11,700 nucleotides of DNA from Clostridia bacterium (GTDB taxonomy: Bacteria > Bacillota > Clostridia > Oscillospirales > CAG-272), in the NCBI GenBank assembly GCA_017457465.1, contig JAFTHJ010000140.1, positions 1 through 11,700 on the forward strand, in the 5' to 3' direction. Both the position numbers and the translations under genes were made by a program. Positions 6,929 through 11,700 of this stretch are shown here, one piece after another. Below the pieces are notes generated by a model, which saw nothing but the letters and a program-made list of their open reading frames with translations, was not told the DNA's origin and searched no databases. Position 1 is the first letter of the stretch. Every line of letters begins with the position of its first letter.

Positions 6929-7396
6929 ATGGCTAAAAATCCAAGCGTTGCCGAAAGAGTGACCGAGCTGGCAGAACCTCTGGCGGAGGAATTCGGTTAC
7001 TTTTTGTGGGACGTTGAGTACGTCAAGGAGGGCGGACGAAAAATCCTTCGCATCACGATAGACTCCGAGGAGGGTATCACGATAGACGACTGCGAGAAGA
7101 TGCACCGTGCGCTTGACCCCGTGCTTGACGAGGCGGATCCCATTGAAGAGGCTTACTACCTCGAGGTAAGCTCACCCGGAATCGAGCGAGAGCTTCGCAC
7201 CGATATGCATATCGAGGCGTGTGAGGGCTGGGATGCCGAGGTAAGGCTTTACGCTCCTGTTGACGGAGCAAAGAGCTTTCGCGGAAAGCTTTTACCGCTC
7301 GGAGAGAGGGGCGAGGTAAGGCTCGACTCAAACGGTAAGGTTCGTGAGTTCGCGAGAGACTCGGTCGCAAAAATACAGACATATTTTGAATTCTGA
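6929..7396 (+). CDS. rimP: Ribosome maturation factor RimP
   Basis: RimP binds the free 30S subunit and helps assemble the central pseudoknot and the S12 region. The 155 residues match the usual length. The N-terminal alpha/beta domain (about 10-87) has FLWDVEYVKEGGRKILRITI (25-44) and ends in the family signature LEVSSPGIERELR (78-90). The C-terminal SH3-like domain (about 91-155) includes FRGKL. The start MAKNPSVAERV has GGAAAGG about 11 nt upstream. It is the first gene of the rightward operon, 26 nt before nusA, which is the usual Firmicutes order (ylxS-nusA). It appears intact. Confidence 0.96.
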   Translation: MAKNPSVAERVTELAEPLAEEFGYFLWDVEYVKEGGRKILRITIDSEEGITIDDCEKMHRALDPVLDEADPIEEAYYLEVSSPGIERELRTDMHIEACEGWDAEVRLYAPVDGAKSFRGKLLPLGERGEVRLDSNGKVREFARDSVAKIQTYFEF

Positions 7397-7422
7397 TAAT
7401 TCACAAAAGAAAGGAACTTGAA

Positions 7423-8448
7423 ATGAACAAGGAATTTTTTATCGCTCTTGACCTGCTCGAAAAGGAAAAGGGTATTCCGAAGGAGTATATGCTTGAAAAG
7501 ATAGAGGCGGCACTTCTTTCGGCAGTAAAGAAGGAATACGGAAGCAGTGCGCTTATGCGCGTGGCAATAGATCCCGTCAAGGAAGATATCAAGGTCTATC
7601 AGCAGAGAGAGGTAGTTGAGGAGGTAACAAATCCCCAGTGCCAGATATCTCTTGAGGAAGCAAAGGCAATGAGCCGCAGACATACTCTCGGCAAGATGGT
7701 CGAGACCGAGGTCAAGACAAAGAACTTCCGCAGACTCAGCGCGGCGGCTGCTAAATCGGTCATCATTCAGGGAATCCGCGAGGGTGAGCGAAAGGCAATG
7801 CAGGACGCGTATGAGAGTAAGCGCGAGGAGATAATCACCGCGACGGTAAGCAAGGTAGACCCTGTCAGCGGAAACGTGGTTCTTGAAACGGGAACCAGCC
7901 ACGCGGTTCTTCTCAAGAGTGAGCAGATTCCCGGAGAGACCTTTGAGGTCGGAGAGAGAATCAAGGTATTCGTTCTCGAGGTAAACAAAGAGCTTCGCGG
8001 ACCGCTGGTAACACTCTCGAGAGTACATCCCGGACTCGTTCGCCGTATGTTTGAACTTGAGATTCCCGAGATTCAGGACGGAATAGTTCTGGTTAAGGGC
8101 GTATCGAGAGAAGCGGGTTCGAGAACCAAGATTTCGGTATGGTCGAGAGACGAGGACGTTGATGCTGTCGGCGCTTGTATCGGTAACCACGGAATGAGAA
8201 TTTCGGGTATTGTCGACGAGCTTCGCGGAGAGAAGATAGACATAGTCAAGTACAGTGAGACTCCCGAGGAGTACGTAGCATCCGCTCTGGCTCCCGCAAC
8301 CGTTCGCTCTGTTGAGATGACGGGTGAGAGATCCTGCAAGGTAATAGTCGATGCTGACCAGCTCTCTCTCGCTATCGGTAAAGAGGGACAGAACGCAAGA
8401 CTTGCCGCAAGACTTACGGGAATGAAGATAGACATCAAATCCGAATAA
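7423..8448 (+). CDS. nusA: Transcription termination/antitermination factor NusA
   Basis: NusA rides on RNA polymerase, promotes pausing and hairpin-dependent termination, and takes part in rRNA antitermination. The 341 residues fit the short Firmicutes form, which lacks the C-terminal acidic repeats of E. coli NusA. The N-terminal polymerase-binding domain covers about 1-130, the S1 domain about 136-200 (ending LVTLSR), KH1 about 205-278 with ACIGNHGMRI (251-260), and KH2 about 285-341 with AIGKEGQNARLA (317-328). The KH1 loop reads GNHG where many homologues have a basic residue (for example GPRG or GPKG). An AAAGG box lies 8 nt before the ATG. NusA could act on the leader hairpin of its own operon, which is inference. 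Confidence 0.97.
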   Translation: MNKEFFIALDLLEKEKGIPKEYMLEKIEAALLSAVKKEYGSSALMRVAIDPVKEDIKVYQQREVVEEVTNPQCQISLEEAKAMSRRHTLGKMVETEVKTKNFRRLSAAAAKSVIIQGIREGERKAMQDAYESKREEIITATVSKVDPVSGNVVLETGTSHAVLLKSEQIPGETFEVGERIKVFVLEVNKELRGPLVTLSRVHPGLVRRMFELEIPEIQDGIVLVKGVSREAGSRTKISVWSRDEDVDAVGACIGNHGMRISGIVDELRGEKIDIVKYSETPEEYVASALAPATVRSVEMTGERSCKVIVDADQLSLAIGKEGQNARLAARLTGMKIDIKSE

Positions 8449-8500
8449 GGCGCACGAATTTTCAGACTGCGTCATAGATTATTGAAAAGGGGGCGCGGTA

Positions 8501-8776
8501 ATGGAGCAGAAAAAGAAAAAAATTCCCGAGCGTCAGTGCCTCGGCTGCAACGAGCATAAGCCAAAGTCAGAGCTTCTGCGAGTGGTCAGAGAGCCGTCGG
8601 GAGAGATATCGCTTGACTTCACGGGAAAGAAATCGGGAAGAGGAGCGTATATATGCAGGTCGCTGAAGTGCCTCAAGAGGGCGCGTAAGTCGGGCAGAAT
8701 AGGAAAGAGCCTCGATTGCGAGATACCCGAGGAGGTCTACGACAGAATGGAGACAGAGCTTTCCGAAAATGAGTGA
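8501..8776 (+). CDS. rnpM: RNase P modulator RnpM (YlxR family)
   Basis: This 91-residue basic protein belongs to the YlxR/DUF448 family, whose Bacillus member has been reported to bind the RNase P RNA and modulate RNase P activity. The diagnostic N-terminal segment RQCLGC (11-16) is followed by SELLRVVR (23-30). GRGAYIC (46-52) and a further cysteine at 57 come next, then a Lys/Arg-rich helix (57-69). The cysteines resemble a metal site, though not all homologues keep them. The ATG is preceded by a purine-rich AAAAGGGGG box. The gene lies 52 nt after nusA, and its end overlaps the next gene by 8 nt. The position between nusA and ylxQ is the standard one. Confidence 0.93.
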   Translation: MEQKKKKIPERQCLGCNEHKPKSELLRVVREPSGEISLDFTGKKSGRGAYICRSLKCLKRARKSGRIGKSLDCEIPEEVYDRMETELSENE

Positions 8777-9116
8777 ACATATAACCGTTACAGACGAAAA
8801 GAAGCTTCTTTCGGCGCTCGGGCTTTGCGCAAGAGCAAGAAAGATAACGGTGGGAGTTCCGATGATATGCGAGGCGCTCAAGCGCGGCGGCAAGGATATG
8901 CCGCGGCTTGTGTTTGAGGCGTCGGACACATCCGAGAATACCCACAAAAGGATATCCGACCGTTGCGGATATTATAAAGTGAGACTTATAAGGCTGGAAG
9001 CCGACGGCGCGTCCCTTGCGACGGCGGTGGGAAAGCAATCCGCCGTGGCGGCGGTGTCGGTGGCAGACGAGGAGCTTTGCCGTCTGGCAGAAAAATATAT
9101 CCGAACAGGTCAGTGA
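8769..9116 (+). CDS. ylxQ: L7Ae-type RNA-binding protein YlxQ
   Basis: This 115-residue protein of the L7Ae/L30e/S12e/Gadd45 fold is expected to bind kink-turn RNA. The family pattern is visible: LLSALGLCARARKITVG (13-29), a central ASDTSENTHKRI segment (51-62) and a final VGK...VAAVSVAD strand (87-100). It starts inside the end of rnpM (ATGAGTGA, 8 nt overlap) with only a weak purine stretch upstream, so translation is probably coupled to rnpM. In Bacillus the homologue lies in the same nusA-infB operon. Its target RNA in vivo is not evident from the sequence. Confidence 0.93.
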   Translation: MSEHITVTDEKKLLSALGLCARARKITVGVPMICEALKRGGKDMPRLVFEASDTSENTHKRISDRCGYYKVRLIRLEADGASLATAVGKQSAVAAVSVADEELCRLAEKYIRTGQ

Positions 9117-9186
9117 GAATCGCTTGACATAAAAATCCAGAGAAATGAAGGCTTTCGTTTCGGTGTGAAAGGACATGGTACAAAGA

Positions 9187-11700
9187 ATGGCTAATAATCC
9201 TCAATTCAAGGTGAGTCAACTCGCTAAAGATTTGAATATCAAAAACAAGGAGCTTACGGATATCCTTGCATCAAATGGAGTTACCGTAAAATCCGCTCAA
9301 GCGAGTCTCGAACCCGCTCAATTTGATATTCTGTTTGAGTTGCTCACCAGAGAAAATCAGATAGACAGTATAGAAAAATATATGAACGGAACGACTTATA
9401 TTCCGTCGAAGAAGCCCAAGGAGACGAAGGCCGAGGCAAAGCCCGAGGAGGCTCCGAAGAAGGAAGCTCCCGTGGCAGAGGCTCCCAAGGCAGAGACGCC
9501 GAAGAAGGAAGAGCCGAAGAATCCCGAGCAGAAGGCTCCCGCAGCTGAAGCTCCGAAAAAGGATGCCCCCAAGAAAGAGGCTCCCGCGGCTGAAGCTCCC
9601 ACAAAGGAAGTGAAGAAGGAGGAGGCTCCCAAGGAGCGTCCCGCGGCTCCCGCAAGAGAGAGCGCAAAACCCGCTTCCGAGGCAAAGTCAGCGTCAGGTG
9701 AGAAGAAGCCTTTCTCGCAGCAGAGCGGAGCGCCCCGCAGAGACGACCGTCAGGGCGCATGGCAGCCCAGAGAGGAGCGCCGTCCGCAGTACGGAGAGCA
9801 GGGCAGAGGCGGAGACAGATTTGGAAATCAGTCTCGTCAGCAGCCGCAGCAGAAGCGTTTTGACGCAAATCAGAGCGGCGGCTGTAAGGATTTCAAGGAT
9901 AAAGAAAAGGAAAGCAGAGGCGGACCTCGCGATACCTTCAAGGCACAGCCTATAGTGCGTTCGCAGACAGCAAATCCCCCCAAGGAGAGAGGCGCGAAGC
10001 GAGTTGTTGATATGAGAGCGGGTTCTGTTGACCTCTCCAAGTACGACGAGAAGCTCGATACCTTTGTTCCCGATTCTGTAGCAGAGGCAAGGGGCGGAAG
10101 CGTCAAGGTCAAGAAGCAGACTCCCTCGGGCAACCGCATGATTGGAATGAGCGGAGGCCCCAAGGGTAAGCAGAACAAGGGCAAGAAGAGCGCGGCTCCT
10201 GTTACCAAGGCGCCCACGAGCGTAACGCTTCCCGACGAGATAGTCGTAAGCGACCTCGCGTCAAGACTCAAGGTGACGGCGGCTGAAGTGGTCAAGCGCC
10301 TTATGATGCTCGGAATGATGGTAAGTGTCAACCAGACGGTTGATTACGATACGGCGGCTATAGTTGCCGACGAAATGGGAATCGCTGCGACCAAGGAGGT
10401 TGTGGTCACTATCGAGGAGAGACTCTTCGAGGACGAGGTCGACGACGAGAGCAATCTCGTTGGCAGAGCGCCTGTTGTCTGTGTTATGGGACACGTTGAC
10501 CACGGTAAGACATCTATCCTTGACGCTATAAGACATACCAGCGTTACCTCGGGCGAGGCGGGCGGAATTACCCAGCACATCGGTGCGTACAGAGTCCGCG
10601 TGAACGGTCAGGATATCACATTCCTCGATACCCCCGGACACGAGGCGTTTACCGCGATGAGAGCGAGAGGTGCGCAGTCTACCGATATCGCGATACTCGT
10701 TGTCGCGGCTGACGACGGTATAATGCCCCAGACCATAGAGGCTATAAGCCACGCCAAGGCGGCAGGAATAGATATAATTGTTGCTATAAATAAGATGGAT
10801 AAGCCCACGGCTAACCCCGACGCGGTAAAGCAGGAGCTTACCAAATACGACCTCGTTCCCGAGGAGTGGGGCGGAGATGTTATCTGTGTTCCCGTGTCGG
10901 CTCTCACAAAGCAGGGTATAGACGACCTGCTTGAGAATGTCCTTCTCGTAGCAGAGGTCAAGGAGCTTAAGGCAAATCCCAAGAGACGCGCCAAGGGTAT
11001 CATAATCGAGGCGAAGCTCGACCGCGGAAAGGGCCCCGTTGCGACGGTTCTCGTTCAGAACGGAACGCTTCATAACGGCGATATCGTTATCGCGGGAACG
11101 GCGGTTGGACGTGTAAGAGCGATGACAGACCACAACGGAAAGCTTCTCAAGGAGGCAGGTCCCTCGGTTCCTGTCGAGATAATCGGTCTTGCAGATGTGC
11201 CGCTCGCGGGTGACGAATTCAACGCCGTTGAGGACGAGAGAATGGCAAGAACTCTTGCCGACCAGCGTAAGGCAAAGGCAAAAGAGGAGACATTCAAGGC
11301 AAACGCGAGAGCAAATCTCGACGACCTCTTTGCGCAGATTTCCGAGGGCGTCAAGGAGCTTAACATTATCGTTAAGGCTGACGTTGGAGGCTCTGCCGAG
11401 GCTGTTAAGCAGTCGCTTGAAAAGATTTCGAACGACGAGGTCAAGGTTCGCGTTATTCACGCGGCGGCGGGCGGTATCCGTGAGGGTGACGTTATGCTCG
11501 CTTCGGCTTCAAACGCTATTATTGTAGGATTTAATGTTCGTCCCGACAAGGCGGCTATAGACAGTGCCGAGAGACAGAACGTCGATATCAGAACATACAG
11601 AATTATTTACGACTGTATCAACGAGATAACCGATGCTATGAAGGGTATGCTCGCTCCTCAATTCAAGGAAAATCTCCTTGGACACGCGGAGGTCAGACAG
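9187..11700 (+). CDS. infB: Translation initiation factor IF-2 (3' end cut by window edge)
   Basis: IF-2 is the GTPase that brings fMet-tRNA to the 30S subunit and promotes subunit joining. The 838 visible codons run off the right edge. A first IF2_N helical domain covers about 9-55. A long linker (about 70-340) is first Lys/Ala/Pro/Glu-rich, then Gly/Arg/Gln-rich. A second IF2_N domain follows (about 347-400), then the G domain: G1 GHVDHGKT (435-442), G2 GEAGGITQH (456-464), G3 DTPGHE (481-486), G4 NKMD (535-538) and G5 SAL (571-573). Domain II and most of domain III follow. Part of domain III and C-terminal domain IV, which binds fMet-tRNA, lie outside. Start choice is uncertain: ATG at 9175 is only 2 nt from AAAGG, while 9187 is 14 nt away. 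I prefer 9187 (MANNPQFKVSQLAK). Confidence 0.95.
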   Translation, partial: MANNPQFKVSQLAKDLNIKNKELTDILASNGVTVKSAQASLEPAQFDILFELLTRENQIDSIEKYMNGTTYIPSKKPKETKAEAKPEEAPKKEAPVAEAPKAETPKKEEPKNPEQKAPAAEAPKKDAPKKEAPAAEAPTKEVKKEEAPKERPAAPARESAKPASEAKSASGEKKPFSQQSGAPRRDDRQGAWQPREERRPQYGEQGRGGDRFGNQSRQQPQQKRFDANQSGGCKDFKDKEKESRGGPRDTFKAQPIVRSQTANPPKERGAKRVVDMRAGSVDLSKYDEKLDTFVPDSVAEARGGSVKVKKQTPSGNRMIGMSGGPKGKQNKGKKSAAPVTKAPTSVTLPDEIVVSDLASRLKVTAAEVVKRLMMLGMMVSVNQTVDYDTAAIVADEMGIAATKEVVVTIEERLFEDEVDDESNLVGRAPVVCVMGHVDHGKTSILDAIRHTSVTSGEAGGITQHIGAYRVRVNGQDITFLDTPGHEAFTAMRARGAQSTDIAILVVAADDGIMPQTIEAISHAKAAGIDIIVAINKMDKPTANPDAVKQELTKYDLVPEEWGGDVICVPVSALTKQGIDDLLENVLLVAEVKELKANPKRRAKGIIIEAKLDRGKGPVATVLVQNGTLHNGDIVIAGTAVGRVRAMTDHNGKLLKEAGPSVPVEIIGLADVPLAGDEFNAVEDERMARTLADQRKAKAKEETFKANARANLDDLFAQISEGVKELNIIVKADVGGSAEAVKQSLEKISNDEVKVRVIHAAAGGIREGDVMLASASNAIIVGFNVRPDKAAIDSAERQNVDIRTYRIIYDCINEITDAMKGMLAPQFKENLLGHAEVRQ
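9535..9599 (+). repeat. Near-perfect 20-bp direct repeat inside the infB linker
   Basis: The string GCTCCCGC(A/G)GCTGAAGCTCC occurs at 9535-9554 and again at 9580-9599, 45 bases (15 codons) apart, with one silent difference. Both copies encode APAAEAP. Shorter EAPKKEAP-type units extend on either side (about 9445-9645), so this is an in-frame expansion of the IF-2 linker, able to vary in length by slippage or recombination without breaking the frame. Confidence 0.7.

Noticed and set aside
7249..8475. 408-codon minus-strand open frame opposite rimP and nusA
   Set aside because: It covers the complementary strand of two certain genes, and its predicted protein shows no family pattern. It is a shadow frame.
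9124..9146. TTGACA string between ylxQ and infB as a separate infB promoter
   Set aside because: There is a consensus -35 but no -10-like hexamer at 16, 17 or 18 nt (the sequence there is TGAAGG/GAAGGC/AAGGCT).
9145..9168. Seven-codon frame MKAFVSV just upstream of infB as a leader peptide
   Set aside because: No proper ribosome binding site, no associated terminator or antiterminator structure, and a frame this short is expected by chance.
9400..9660. Repetitive GCTCCC/AAGAAGGA tract as a CRISPR-like or mobile repeat
   Set aside because: The units are short, in frame and encode a typical IF-2 Ala/Pro/Lys/Glu linker, with no spacers of regular size and no neighbouring cas or transposase genes.
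10261..11460. 399-codon minus-strand open frame opposite infB
   Set aside because: It is antisense to the IF-2 G domain, whose five GTPase motifs are all intact on the plus strand. No independent support.

Overview
The window suggests a member of the Firmicutes, most likely class Clostridia (an Oscillospirales/Ruminococcus-like gut lineage is my guess). The grounds are the yybS-gdpP-rplI-dnaB order, the rimP-nusA-ylxR-ylxQ-infB order, a short NusA without C-terminal acidic repeats, AGGAGG-type ribosome binding sites and moderate GC content. Every reading frame I accept belongs to a known core family. I see no mobile element, CRISPR array, tRNA, rRNA or defence island.

The layout is two operons that diverge from an AT-rich spacer at about 6552-6928. 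Leftwards (minus strand) run yybS-like membrane protein, gdpP (c-di-AMP phosphodiesterase), rplI (ribosomal protein L9), dnaB (replicative helicase) and tilS (tRNA-Ile lysidine synthetase, cut by the left edge). Gaps between these genes are 20-40 nt. A good sigma-70-type promoter (TTTACA, 17 nt, TATACT) lies ahead of yybS. Rightwards (plus strand) run rimP, nusA, rnpM/ylxR, ylxQ and infB (cut by the right edge). They are driven by a second good promoter (TTGCAA, 17 nt, TATACT), followed by a perfect 10-bp leader hairpin.

Functionally, the right operon links 30S maturation (RimP), transcription elongation and termination (NusA), an RNase P modulator (RnpM), an L7Ae-type RNA-binding protein and translation initiation (IF-2). 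The left operon links c-di-AMP turnover, a ribosomal protein, replication and decoding of AUA codons.

The most unusual thing is in rplI. The canonical L9 start (Met-Lys-Val-Ile, with a strong GGAGG ribosome binding site) is followed directly by a stop codon. One missing T in a T-run puts the rest of L9 in another frame. That frame begins at an ATG overlapping the stop as TAATG. This is either a sequencing or assembly error, a real mutation rescued by reinitiation, or a translational control device. Secondary points are phased A-tracts and a dyad over the rimP -10 box, the leader hairpin, an acidic insert in the GdpP PAS region and a repetitive IF-2 linker. I found no convincing undescribed system; this is essentially a housekeeping region.
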